Source of the DNA: Haberlea rhodopensis
Taxonomy: Eukaryota; Streptophyta; Magnoliopsida; Lamiales; Gesneriaceae
Direction of reading: 5' to 3'
Assembly: GCA_907163345.1 (NCBI GenBank)
Contig: CAJQUN010000138.1
Location: forward strand, 248,001 to 312,000
Length of the DNA: 64,000 nt
The stretch's first letter is position 1; the number at the start of each line of letters is the position of its first letter. The translations under genes were made by a program, and so were the position numbers. This document shows positions 25,468 to 37,419 of this stretch, in pieces. The notes under the pieces are model-generated. The model made no database searches. It saw only the letters and a program-made list of their open reading frames with translations, and was not told the origin of the DNA.

Positions 25468-26125
25468 AGCCTCTGCACTTCGAAAATCCACCATTTTTAC
25501 ACATTAAAACCTCACCAACCTCAACCATCATTTATTCCATCAACTCAACAACATAAAAACATTCAAAACCTTCCTCAAACATCATTAAACCACCAAAACA
25601 AACATCATTGCAAAAGTCATCCCAACCCCCAACAAACCCATCTCAAAAACCCTTCAAAACCATTCTAAACTTAAATCAAACATTTCAAATACATTAAGGA
25701 GTGATATAAAAACATCTTAGGTCCTAAATCTTACCAAGAAATGCAAGAACAAAGCTTTTACAAGGATTCCTTCCCACCTTTAAGTCAAAAATCGAAAATG
25801 AGGGGAAGAGGGTTTTTGGGAGAGTGATTTTGGGGATTTGAGTGTAAAGAGTAAAGTGAGGTAAAAATGGTGGGTTAAGTGTTAAATCTTTATATTTAAC
25901 TTGTACCCCAATAATTAACATGATGTATATAAAATACATTAACATGGTAAGCATTTACAAAATGCAACCAACTTCATTAAATCCATATCATCCTCATAAT
26001 TAAAATCAACATTCTTAAATCATGTTAATTCTTCATTTTCCACACATATCTTAATCCTCGTAATAAATCGTCATATAAACATAATTAATGTTCAGATTGC
26101 CATCAATTAATTTTGGGGTATCACA

Positions 26126-26139
26126 TTACTCCCCTACTT
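26126..26139 (-). promoter_or_regulatory. Polypurine tract of D
   Basis: The minus strand reads AAGTAGGGGAGTAA next to the 3' LTR, with GATTTCGAGGACGAGATC just upstream. Confidence 0.8.
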
Positions 26140-26186
26140 ATAAGATCTCGTCCTCGAAATCACATGCACTTACCCAAAAAAAGAAA

Positions 26187-26889
26187 CTAAACATAAATCA
26201 TACCAGAAAATAGTTCCGGGTAGTGCTGCACCATATGCCGTTCCGTCTCCCACGTAGCCTCCTCGACACCCTGACGATCCCACTGAACTTTGACCATCGG
26301 TATAACCTTGCTTCGTAGCCTGCGATCCTCACGATCCAGAATTTTGACCGGTCGCTCAATATAGGATACATCTGAACTCAACTAAACCTCTGAAGGCTGC
26401 AATACATGAGACGGATCTGGCTCATACTTCCTCAACATAGATACGTGAAAGACATCATGAATACCGGATAAAGACGGTGGTAGAGCCAAACGGTAGGCCA
26501 GAGTACCGATGCGCTGCAGTATCTCATATGGCCCAACATACCTCGGAGATAACTTCCCCCGCATACCATACCGAACGACACCCCTGAAGGGCGAGATTTT
26601 CAAGAAGACCTTATCTCCTACTTGGAATTCTAGCGGTCGTCGCCGCTTATTGGCATAGGCTGCTTGCCTATCTTGGGCCGCTTTCATCTTTAAGCGTATC
26701 GTCTTGATCTTTTCTTCCATATCTTTAATCATATATGGTCCTCCGACTGCTTTACTCGTCAAGTCCTCCCAATACAGCGGTGACCTACATCGTCGTCCAT
26801 AAAGAGCTTCAAAATGAGCCATTTGAATGCTCGCCTGATAGCTGTTATTATAGGAGAACTCCACCAGTGGTACTGAATCCTGCCACGGA
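26187..26889 (-). pseudogene. D integrase C-terminal part and chromodomain
   Basis: This is the 3' part of D pol, from the point where C interrupts it. It begins in the integrase catalytic domain (WQDSVPLVEFSYNNSY), continues through the basic C-terminal domain (GDKVFLKISPFRGVVRYG) and ends in the chromodomain (KVQWDRQGVEEATW), which can direct insertion towards particular chromatin. A CAG-to-TAG change at about 26382 stops translation before the chromodomain. The sequence joins in frame with 37420 onward when C and one GTATC are removed. Confidence 0.9.
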
Positions 26890-28220
26890 GTATCTGTGAT
26901 ATCCCCGAAATGATTATGTGGGTAATCATGCATTTAAGGGTGGTTAATTATGAACCTATATGTTTAAAGCGTTTGTATGTGGGATTAATTTATTTAATTT
27001 GATGATGTGGTTTAGGAAGCATGTTAGGTGTTTTTAATTGTTGTGTTGATGTGGTAGAATAATAAAATATCGAGGAGGGATATTTTTATACATCGTATGA
27101 AATACCGGGACACAATTAAACACCACAAACCACCCCACATGCAACCACCCAACCCCCACTTGCAGCCAAACCCACGCCCTTCCCCTGTTTTCTGGGAAAG
27201 CAGATTGACTTGTAGGCATGTTTGGACTTAGATATTTTGGGTCTTGCCTCTTCCAAAAGCTTCCTTCTTTTTCCCTTCATTTCTCTGCAACTTGGTCGAG
27301 TTCCAGGAGAAAAGTGATCGGGTTTCATGCTTCTTTTCATATAGAAAATCGAAGGGCAAAAGTGGTGAGGAGTCACATTTTTTCCCAGTTTTCAAGTTTC
27401 CTGGCATGCTTGTTCTTTGTAGCAGATTTGGCATGATAGTTTAGAGTATGATGTTATCTTGTTATGAATACCTTTTTGGGATGTTTGTGAAGCCTTTAGC
27501 ATGTTTAGTTAAAGAACTTGCATGCTTTATGTGCTAGATTTGTGGTAGAGAAAAGGGCTCCTCGAACATCCGAGCAGAGAAGTACTCTGTTTTCCATGTT
27601 AGGAAGGGTTTTACCATGATGTTTCGAAGCATGCTAACTTAGGTTTTGGTTGAACCTTTGATGTGTTTTTATGTATGGTAACTTGTTGAAGGTACCAGTA
27701 TATTTCCTTGAGCATGTTGCATGTGTTATGTGAAAGATTTAATCATGTGAAAGGTAGTGTTCGAAAATTCTGGGCAAGGTTCAAGTGCCCTGTTTTCTGG
27801 AAATATATGTGCGGAGAGTACTTTTTTGAAGGTGTTATCATGCATGATAAACTTAAGTTTTGGAAAAACTTTGATGTAAAAATATGCTTGGTAGTTTTGT
27901 GAAACCCATGGCATGTTTAGTTGAGCACGGTTTATGATATATGTGTTAGTTTTAATAGCATGTAAAGAGGTGCTCAAGAATTCTGGAAATGAAAATGTGC
28001 CCTGTTTCCAGAAAAAGTTGATCCAGTACTTGTTTAAATGATCGATGTTTATGCATGTAGGTTTATGCTAAGGGTGTATATTTGGTTTGAATACACTCAG
28101 GGTAGTGTAGTTCTAATGCTAGCATGATGATCTTAGTATGTATTATGTCCTACATGTTAGATTTAAGGGTATAAATATCGGTGTTAAGCAATTCTGGAAA
28201 ATCGCCGAAGGAACAAGGTT

Positions 28221-28384
28221 GGCGATCGATCGCCAAAGAGGCGCGATCGATCGCGACGTTCCAGTGGGTTTTGGCGATCGATCGCCAATATTGGGGCGAT
28301 CGATCGCTGAATGTTTTTTTTTGGTATGCGAGGCAGTAGCATCTCGCGATCGATCGGGGCTCATGGGCGATCGATCGCGAGATG
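28221..28384. repeat. CGATCGATCG cluster in C LTR 1
   Basis: Six exact copies, with the 17-bp inverted arms at 28340-28384. The same cluster is at 32231-32394 (LTR 2). Confidence 0.93.
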
Positions 28385-28728
28385 ATATTGAAGGATTAAT
28401 TTGGTTTTTAATTTGGTTTTGCTTCCGGATTATTATGAGGTGCCTAATATTGTGTTGTGTGGCTATGTAGAACCATCCCAGGTGCCAGCACAACCGAGGA
28501 GATAAAGTCGATTGACTCCTCTATCTTTTGAAAGGTACGTAAGCGACGTACGGGCATCCCAACGGTAACATGTACTTTATGTTTGTCTTTATGACACATG
28601 ATGAATGCAATGTGGTGCATTATGGTTATGATACATGTTTTATGCATTGTTTTTGCATATGTATGTTGTGAAATATAAGAGGTGTATTTCACGAGTCAAA
28701 GTTATCTTAGTAAGGATTTTAATGGCTT

Positions 28729-28830
28729 ACGCTAAAGTCCATTGGAAGCGATGAAGAATTCCGCTTACATGGAGTAGCAATGCTAAAGTCCATTGGAAGC
28801 GAGGAAGAATTCCGCTTACATGGAGTAGCA
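28729..28830 (+). repeat. 51-bp repeat, two copies, in C LTR 1
   Basis: Two units containing CGCTAAAGTCCATTGGAAGC and GAATTCCGCTTACATGGAG. The same pair recurs in LTR 2 (32739-32840) and LTR 3. The B1 LTRs have one unit and B2 has three. Confidence 0.9.
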
Positions 28831-29377
28831 AGAAGCATTAAAATGTACTAATGATAAGGGCTCAGGATGAAATAAGGATTTAAGGGAAAAGGGAATGTCA
28901 TGACATTGCATATCCATACATTCATATAATGTGTTTCTATTATGAATTATGGTACAGGGACAACCAATGGGCGATATAAATGCTGGAAATACAGGAAGGA
29001 CTTGTGTTTAAGATTTGCATTTATGCCTTACTTTCATATTATGTTAAATATGAATTGTGTTATGCTCATGTGTTGGGGGTTGTCTTTGTAGGTGCTTTTG
29101 TTGACGAGAACCAGGGCCGGGGTTGATATGCTGAGCTGTAAGGAGTGCTACAGGATTAGCATGATAGAGTTTTTGTATAGCTTCTACTGAGTAGAGTAAG
29201 ACTATGATGTAGTACCTTTGTAGGAAGTATGTCTTTCCTTTTGGAACTTTTTGGTACTGTAATCTCTAAAGCTCAGGTTAATCAACACGGCACTTTACTC
29301 TGATATAATCACATGTATGTTTAGTTCTCTAAATTGCACCTTAATATCTTGATGTGATAACGGGGTCTCACATTTAG

Positions 29378-29389
29378 TGGTATCAGAGC
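29378..29389 (+). promoter_or_regulatory. Primer-binding site of C, first internal segment
   Basis: TGGTATCAGAGC lies 5 bp after LTR 1. The second copy is at 33388-33399. Confidence 0.9.
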
Positions 29390-29591
29390 AGTGGTTAGAT
29401 AACCAGGGAAGAGTGAAGGGTAGCCTTAGAGACAAGTTGGCTAGGTATTCATTTAGGCATGCTTATGCATGTGATGCATATGGTTGTATACGTGATATAC
29501 TAACATGCTTTGAATATTTTACTCTTGTTATCTAACGGCTTATATTATGAACTGCTTTTGGTATTGTTGTTAACTATTGTGTTGCAGCAGG

Positions 29592-30896
29592 ATGAGTATC
29601 CATCCAGGTGGGAAGAAGATGTATAAGGATCTACGCAGCCAGTTCTGGTGGAGGCGTATGAAACAGGATGTCACCTCTTTTGTCAAGCGTTGTTTGATTT
29701 GTCAGCAAGTGAAAGCTGAGAGACAAAGGCCTGGAGGTGAACTAAGAAGTTTAGAGGTACCCGAGTGGAAATGGCAGCACGTATCTATGGATTTCGTGAC
29801 CCACTTGCCGAGGACTGTTTCGGGTTTTGATGCCATCTGGGTAGTCGTGGACAGATTGACTAAGAGTGCTCATTTCATTCCCTACTGTATGACCTTCACG
29901 CACTTAAGAATGGCGCAGTTATATGTCAGAGATGTGGTGAGATTGCACGGGATCCCTGTTTCGATTGTGTCAGATCGAGATCCGCGGTTTACATCTCACT
30001 TTTGGGAGGGTCTGCAGACAGCTCTAGGTACAGAGTTGAGGTTGAGCACAGCCTATCATCCCCAGACGGACGGACAGACCGAGCGTACGATACAGACGCT
30101 CGAAGATATGTTGAGGGCTTGTGTGCTGGAGTTCGACACTTCATGGCAGGACTCGATAGCCTTGGTGGAATTTTCTTACAACAACAGCTACCAGGCAAGT
30201 ATTCAGATGGCTCCTTTCGAGGCCCTCTATGGTAGGCGTTGTAGGTCACCCTTGTGTTGGGATGACATGGACCGTAAGTCGGTTGGAGGACCTGAGTTGA
30301 TTCAGGAAATGGAAGAGAAAGTTAAGGTTATCAGAACAAAGATGAAGGCAGCTCAGGATAGACAGGCAGCATATGCCAATCAGCGGCGTAGACCGTTGGA
30401 GTTTCAGTTAGGCGACAGAGTGTTTTTAAAGATCTCACCCTTCAGAGGCGTAGTACGGTTTGGGATGCGAGGGAAGTTATCCCCGAGGTACGTAGGGCCG
30501 TATGAGATCTTACAGCGTATTGGTACTCTGGCGTACCGGTTGGCTTTACCGCCCTCTCTGTCTGGCATACACGACGTTTTTCATGTGTCTATGCTGAGGA
30601 AGTATGAGCCAGATCCCTCACATGTGTTGCAGCCTTCAGAGGTGCAGATTGAGTCCGATGTTTCTTATGTGGAGCGGCCTATCAGGATTTTGGATAGAGC
30701 AGACCGCAGACTTCGGAACAAGGTTATTCCTATGATCAAGGTTCAGTGGGATCGTAGGGGTGTCGAGGAGGCCACGTGGGACACAGAGCGACACATGGTG
30801 CAGTACTATCCAGAACTGTTTTCTAGTATGCGTTTATGTATTGTTTTATTTCTAGTTAGCAGCATGTTTGATTTCGGGACGAAATCTTATAAGTAG
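29592..30896 (+). pseudogene. C integrase-chromodomain remnant, copy 1
   Basis: An open frame from ATG 29592 (MSIHPGGKKMYKDL) of about 434 residues. It has the CLICQQ cysteines, the catalytic residues at MDFVTHLP, VSDRDPRF and GQTERT, and a C-terminal chromodomain (VQWDRRGVEEATW). It has lost gag, protease, RT, RNase H and the first histidine of the zinc finger. In full pol the joined segment follows GCTCATTGCAGCAGGATGAG. Here it follows the leader TGTGTTGCAGCA, so the deletion used the shared TTGCAGCA. The stop codon TAG lies inside the polypurine tract. Copy 2 at 33602-34906 is identical in protein. Whether it is translated is unknown. Confidence 0.88.
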
Positions 30897-30904
30897 GGGA
30901 GTAT
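30892..30904 (+). promoter_or_regulatory. Polypurine tract of C, first internal segment
   Basis: AGTAGGGGAGTAT lies directly before LTR 2 and is repeated at 34902-34914 before LTR 3. Confidence 0.85.
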
Positions 30905-33382
30905 TGTGATATCCCCGAAATGATTATGTGGGTAATCATGCATTTAAGGGTGGTTAATTATGAACCTATATGTTTAAAGCGTTTGTATGTGGGATTAATT
31001 TATTTAATTTGATGATGTGGTTTAGGAAGCATGTTAGGTGTTTTTAATTGTTGTGTTGATGTGGTAGAATAATAAAATATCGAGGAGGGATATTTTTATA
31101 CATCGTATGAAATACCGGGACACAATTAAACACCACAAACCACCCCACATGCAACCACCCAACCCCCACTTGCAGCCAAACCCACGCCCTTCCCCTGTTT
31201 TCTGGGAAAGCAGATTGACTTGTAGGCATGTTTGGACTTAGATATTTTGGGTCTTGCCTCTTCCAAAAGCTTCCTTCTTTTTCCCTTCATTTCTCTGCAA
31301 CTTGGTCGAGTTCCAGGAGAAAAGTGATCGGGTTTCATGCTTCTTTTCATATAGAAAATCGAAGGGCAAAAGTGGTGAGGAGTCACATTTTTTCCCAGTT
31401 TTCAAGTTTCCTGGCATGCTTGTTCTTTGTAGCAGATTTGGCATGATAGTTTAGAGTATGATGTTATCTTGTTATGAATACCTTTTTGGGATGTTTGTGA
31501 AGCCTTTAGCATGTTTAGTTAAAGAACTTGCATGCTTTATGTGCTAGATTTGTGGTAGAGAAAAGGGCTCCTCGAACATCCGAGCAGAGAAGTACTCTGT
31601 TTTCCATGTTAGGAAGGGTTTTACCATGATGTTTCGAAGCATGCTAACTTAGGTTTTGGTTGAACCTTTGATGTGTTTTTATGTATGGTAACTTGTTGAA
31701 GGTACCAGTATATTTCCTTGAGCATGTTGCATGTGTTATGTGAAAGATTTAATCATGTGAAAGGTAGTGTTCGAAAATTCTGGGCAAGGTTCAAGTGCCC
31801 TGTTTTCTGGAAATATATGTGCGGAGAGTACTTTTTTGAAGGTGTTATCATGCATGATAAACTTAAGTTTTGGAAAAACTTTGATGTAAAAATATGCTTG
31901 GTAGTTTTGTGAAACCCATGGCATGTTTAGTTGAGCACGGTTTATGATATATGTGTTAGTTTTAATAGCATGTAAAGAGGTGCTCAAGAATTCTGGAAAT
32001 GAAAATGTGCCCTGTTTCCAGAAAAAGTTGATCCAGTACTTGTTTAAATGATCGATGTTTATGCATGTAGGTTTATGCTAAGGGTGTATATTTGGTTTGA
32101 ATACACTCAGGGTAGTGTAGTTCTAATGCTAGCATGATGATCTTAGTATGTATTATGTCCTACATGTTAGATTTAAGGGTATAAATATCGGTGTTAAGCA
32201 ATTCTGGAAAATCGCCGAAGGAACAAGGTTGGCGATCGATCGCCAAAGAGGCGCGATCGATCGCGACGTTCCAGTGGGTTTTGGCGATCGATCGCCAATA
32301 TTGGGGCGATCGATCGCTGAATGTTTTTTTTTGGTATGCGAGGCAGTAGCATCTCGCGATCGATCGGGGCTCATGGGCGATCGATCGCGAGATGATATTG
32401 AAGGATTAATTTGGTTTTTAATTTGGTTTTGCTTCCGGATTATTATGAGGTGCCTAATATTGTGTTGTGTGGCTATGTAGAACCATCCCAGGTGCCAGCA
32501 CAACCGAGGAGATAAAGTCGATTGACTCCTCTATCTTTTGAAAGGTACGTAAGCGACGTACGGGCATCCCAACGGTAACATGTACTTTATGTTTGTCTTT
32601 ATGACACATGATGAATGCAATGTGGTGCATTATGGTTATGATACATGTTTTATGCATTGTTTTTGCATATGTATGTTGTGAAATATAAGAGGTGTATTTC
32701 ACGAGTCAAAGTTATCTTAGTAAGGATTTTAATGGCTTACGCTAAAGTCCATTGGAAGCGATGAAGAATTCCGCTTACATGGAGTAGCAATGCTAAAGTC
32801 CATTGGAAGCGAGGAAGAATTCCGCTTACATGGAGTAGCAAGAAGCATTAAAATGTACTAATGATAAGGGCTCAGGATGAAATAAGGATTTAAGGGAAAA
32901 GGGAATGTCATGACATTGCATATCCATACATTCATATAATGTGTTTCTATTATGAATTATGGTACAGGGACAACCAATGGGCGATATAAATGCTGGAAAT
33001 ACAGGAAGGACTTGTGTTTAAGATTTGCATTTATGCCTTACTTTCATATTATGTTAAATATGAATTGTGTTATGCTCATGTGTTGGGGGTTGTCTTTGTA
33101 GGTGCTTTTGTTGACGAGAACCAGGGCCGGGGTTGATATGCTGAGCTGTAAGGAGTGCTACAGGATTAGCATGATAGAGTTTTTGTATAGCTTCTACTGA
33201 GTAGAGTAAGACTATGATGTAGTACCTTTGTAGGAAGTATGTCTTTCCTTTTGGAACTTTTTGGTACTGTAATCTCTAAAGCTCAGGTTAATCAACACGG
33301 CACTTTACTCTGATATAATCACATGTATGTTTAGTTCTCTAAATTGCACCTTAATATCTTGATGTGATAACGGGGTCTCACA
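30905..33382 (+). repeat. C LTR 2 (2478 bp)
   Basis: The same as LTR 1 at an offset of 4010 bp. It is the shared middle LTR of the array. Confidence 0.93.
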
Positions 33383-33601
33383 TTTAGTGGTATCAGAGCA
33401 GTGGTTAGATAACCAGGGAAGAGTGAAGGGTAGCCTTAGAGACAAGTTGGCTAGGTATTCATTTAGGCATGCTTATGCATGTGATGCATATGGTTGTATA
33501 CGTGATATACTAACATGCTTTGAATATTTTACTCTTGTTATCTAACGGCTTATATTATGAACTGCTTTTGGTATTGTTGTTAACTATTGTGTTGCAGCAG
33601 G

Positions 33602-34906
33602 ATGAGTATCCATCCAGGTGGGAAGAAGATGTATAAGGATCTACGCAGCCAGTTCTGGTGGAGGCGTATGAAACAGGATGTCACCTCTTTTGTCAAGCGT
33701 TGTTTGATTTGTCAGCAAGTGAAAGCTGAGAGACAAAGGCCTGGAGGTGAACTAAGAAGTTTAGAGGTACCCGAGTGGAAATGGCAGCACGTATCTATGG
33801 ATTTCGTGACCCACTTGCCGAGGACTGTTTCGGGTTTTGATGCCATCTGGGTAGTCGTGGACAGATTGACTAAGAGTGCTCATTTCATTCCCTACTGTAT
33901 GACCTTCACGCACTTAAGAATGGCGCAGTTATATGTCAGAGATGTGGTGAGATTGCACGGGATCCCTGTTTCGATTGTGTCAGATCGAGATCCGCGGTTT
34001 ACATCTCACTTTTGGGAGGGTCTGCAGACAGCTCTAGGTACAGAGTTGAGGTTGAGCACAGCCTATCATCCCCAGACGGACGGACAGACCGAGCGTACGA
34101 TACAGACGCTCGAAGATATGTTGAGGGCTTGTGTGCTGGAGTTCGACACTTCATGGCAGGACTCGATAGCCTTGGTGGAATTTTCTTACAACAACAGCTA
34201 CCAGGCAAGTATTCAGATGGCTCCTTTCGAGGCCCTCTATGGTAGGCGTTGTAGGTCACCCTTGTGTTGGGATGACATGGACCGTAAGTCGGTTGGAGGA
34301 CCTGAGTTGATTCAGGAAATGGAAGAGAAAGTTAAGGTTATCAGAACAAAGATGAAGGCAGCTCAGGATAGACAGGCAGCATATGCCAATCAGCGGCGTA
34401 GACCGTTGGAGTTTCAGTTAGGCGACAGAGTGTTTTTAAAGATCTCACCCTTCAGAGGCGTAGTACGGTTTGGGATGCGAGGGAAGTTATCCCCGAGGTA
34501 CGTAGGGCCGTATGAGATCTTACAGCGTATTGGTACTCTGGCGTACCGGTTGGCTTTACCGCCCTCTCTGTCTGGCATACACGACGTTTTTCATGTGTCT
34601 ATGCTGAGGAAGTATGAGCCAGATCCCTCACATGTGTTGCAGCCTTCAGAGGTGCAGATTGAGTCCGATGTTTCTTATGTGGAGCGGCCTATCAGGATTT
34701 TGGATAGAGCAGACCGCAGACTTCGGAACAAGGTTATTCCTATGATCAAGGTTCAGTGGGATCGTAGGGGTGTCGAGGAGGCCACGTGGGACACAGAGCG
34801 ACACATGGTGCAGTACTATCCAGAACTGTTTTCTAGTATGCGTTTATGTATTGTTTTATTTCTAGTTAGCAGCATGTTTGATTTCGGGACGAAATCTTAT
34901 AAGTAG
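33602..34906 (+). pseudogene. C integrase-chromodomain remnant, copy 2
   Basis: Identical in protein to copy 1 and open to the same TAG in the polypurine tract. Identity of two neighbouring 4-kb units points to very recent duplication, gene conversion, or an assembly repeat. It lacks everything upstream of the integrase. Confidence 0.88.
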
Positions 34907-34914
34907 GGGAGTAT

Positions 34915-37414
34915 TGTGATATCCCCGAAATGATTATGTGGGTAATCATGCATTTAAGGGTGGTTAATTATGAACCTATATGTTTAAAGCGTTTGTATGT
35001 GGGATTAATTTATTTAATTTGATGATGTGGTTTAGGAAGCATGTTAGGTGTTTTTAATTGTTGTGTTGATGTGGTAGAATAATAAAATATCGAGGAGGGA
35101 TATTTTTATACATCGTATGAAATACCGGGACACAATTAAACACCACAAACCACCCCACATGCAACCACCCAACCCCCACTTGCAGCCAAACCCACGCCCT
35201 TCCCCTGTTTTCTGGGAAAGCAGATTGACTTGTAGGCATGTTTGGACTTAGATATTTTGGGTCTTGCCTCTTCCAAAAGCTTCCTTCTTTTTCCCTTCAT
35301 TTCTCTGCAACTTGGTCGAGTTCCAGGAGAAAAGTGATCGGGTTTCATGCTTCTTTTCATATAGAAAATCGAAGGGCAAAAGTGGTGAGGAGTCACATTT
35401 TTTCCCAGTTTTCAAGTTTCCTGGCATGCTTGTTCTTTGTAGCAGATTTGGCATGATAGTTTAGAGTATGATGTTATCTTGTTATGAATACCTTTTTGGG
35501 ATGTTTGTGAAGCCTTTAGCATGTTTAGTTAAAGAACTTGCATGCTTTATGTGCTAGATTTGTGGTAGAGAAAAGGGCTCCTCGAACATCCGAGCAGAGA
35601 AGTACTCTGTTTTCCATGTTAGGAAGGGTTTTACCATGATGTTTCGAAGCATGCTAACTTAGGTTTTGGTTGAACCTTTGATGTGTTTTTATGTATGGTA
35701 ACTTGTTGAAGGTACCAGTATATTTCCTTGAGCATGTTGCATGTGTTATGTGAAAGATTTAATCATGTGAAAGGTAGTGTTCGAAAATTCTGGGCAAGGT
35801 TCAAGTGCCCTGTTTTCTGGAAATATATGTGCGGAGAGTACTTTTTTGAAGGTGTTATCATGCATGATAAACTTAAGTTTTGGAAAAACTTTGATGTAAA
35901 AATATGCTTGGTAGTTTTGTGAAACCCATGGCATGTTTAGTTGAGCACGGTTTATGATATATGTGTTAGTTTTAATAGCATGTAAAGAGGTGCTCAAGAA
36001 TTCTGGAAATGAAAATGTGCCCTGTTTCCAGAAAAAGTTGATCCAGTACTTGTTTAAATGATCGATGTTTATGCATGTAGGTTTATGCTAAGGGTGTATA
36101 TTTGGTTTGAATACACTCAGGGTAGTGTAGTTCTAATGCTAGCATGATGATCTTAGTATGTATTATGTCCTACATGTTAGATTTAAGGGTATAAATATCG
36201 GTGTTAAGCAATTCTGGAAAATCGCCGAAGGAACAAGGTTGGCGATCGATCGCCAAAGAGGCGCGATCGATCGCGACGTTCCAGTGGGTTTTGGCGATCG
36301 ATCGCCAATATTGGGGCGATCGATCGCCAATATTGGGGCGATCGATCGCTGAATGTTTTTTTTTGGTATGCGAGGCAGTAGCATCTCGCGATCGATCGGG
36401 GCTCATGGGCGATCGATCGCGAGATGATATTGAAGGATTAATTTGGTTTTTAATTTGGTTTTGCTTCCGGATTATTATGAGGTGCCTAATATTGTGTTGT
36501 GTGGCTATGTAGAACCATCCCAGGTGCCAGCACAACCGAGGAGATAAAGTCGATTGACTCCTCTATCTTTTGAAAGGTACGTAAGCGACGTACGGGCATC
36601 CCAACGGTAACATGTACTTTATGTTTGTCTTTATGACACATGATGAATGCAATGTGGTGCATTATGGTTATGATACATGTTTTATGCATTGTTTTTGCAT
36701 ATGTATGTTGTGAAATATAAGAGGTGTATTTCACGAGTCAAAGTTATCTTAGTAAGGATTTTAATGGCTTACGCTAAAGTCCATTGGAAGCGATGAAGAA
36801 TTCCGCTTACATGGAGTAGCAATGCTAAAGTCCATTGGAAGCGAGGAAGAATTCCGCTTACATGGAGTAGCAAGAAGCATTAAAATGTACTAATGATAAG
36901 GGCTCAGGATGAAATAAGGATTTAAGGGAAAAGGGAATGTCATGACATTGCATATCCATACATTCATATAATGTGTTTCTATTATGAATTATGGTACAGG
37001 GACAACCAATGGGCGATATAAATGCTGGAAATACAGGAAGGACTTGTGTTTAAGATTTGCATTTATGCCTTACTTTCATATTATGTTAAATATGAATTGT
37101 GTTATGCTCATGTGTTGGGGGTTGTCTTTGTAGGTGCTTTTGTTGACGAGAACCAGGGCCGGGGTTGATATGCTGAGCTGTAAGGAGTGCTACAGGATTA
37201 GCATGATAGAGTTTTTGTATAGCTTCTACTGAGTAGAGTAAGACTATGATGTAGTACCTTTGTAGGAAGTATGTCTTTCCTTTTGGAACTTTTTGGTACT
37301 GTAATCTCTAAAGCTCAGGTTAATCAACACGGCACTTTACTCTGATATAATCACATGTATGTTTAGTTCTCTAAATTGCACCTTAATATCTTGATGTGAT
37401 AACGGGGTCTCACA
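34915..37414 (+). repeat. C LTR 3 (2500 bp)
   Basis: As LTR 1 and 2 but with 22 extra bases at about 36308-36335, where GATCGATCGCCAATATTGGG is present twice. The cluster at 36241-36426 therefore has seven exact palindromes rather than six. It ends GTCTCACA at 37414, next to GTATC and the interrupted D integrase. Confidence 0.92.
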
Positions 37415-37419
37415 GTATC

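Larger units (their letters stand above)
24090..26125 (-). repeat. D 3' LTR (2036 bp)
   Basis: TG...CA ends, nearly identical to 41424-43461. It contains a 51-bp tandem repeat, a CAT/ATC-rich stretch at about 24895-25030, the GTACGT motif (25078-25103) and the CGATCGATCG cluster. Confidence 0.9.
26895..29372 (+). repeat. C LTR 1 (2478 bp)
   Basis: TGTGATATCC to GGGGTCTCACA. It is homologous to the B1 and B2 LTRs and closer to B2. It holds a TATA-like TTTTTATACATC at about 27084, the CGATCGATCG cluster (28221-28384), the GTACGT motif (28532-28557) and two 51-bp repeats (28729-28830). Confidence 0.92.
26895..37414 (+). mobile_element. C: tandem LTR-IN-LTR-IN-LTR array of a deleted B-family element
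   Basis: Three LTRs (26895-29372, 30905-33382, 34915-37414) alternate with two 1532-bp internal segments. The 4010-bp unit (LTR plus internal) repeats with no difference that I noticed. The third LTR is 22 bp longer, from one extra palindrome unit. The whole array has a single pair of 5-bp duplications, GTATC (26890-26894 and 37415-37419), inside the D integrase codons. That implies one insertion, with the array made before it or by later unequal recombination between LTRs. An assembly duplication is possible. Each internal part keeps only the leader and the integrase-chromodomain end of pol. Confidence 0.92.

Noticed and set aside
28138..28470. 110-residue ORF repeated three times at 4010-bp spacing as a conserved gene
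   Set aside because: The repetition is due to the tandem LTRs, and the frame runs through the palindrome cluster.
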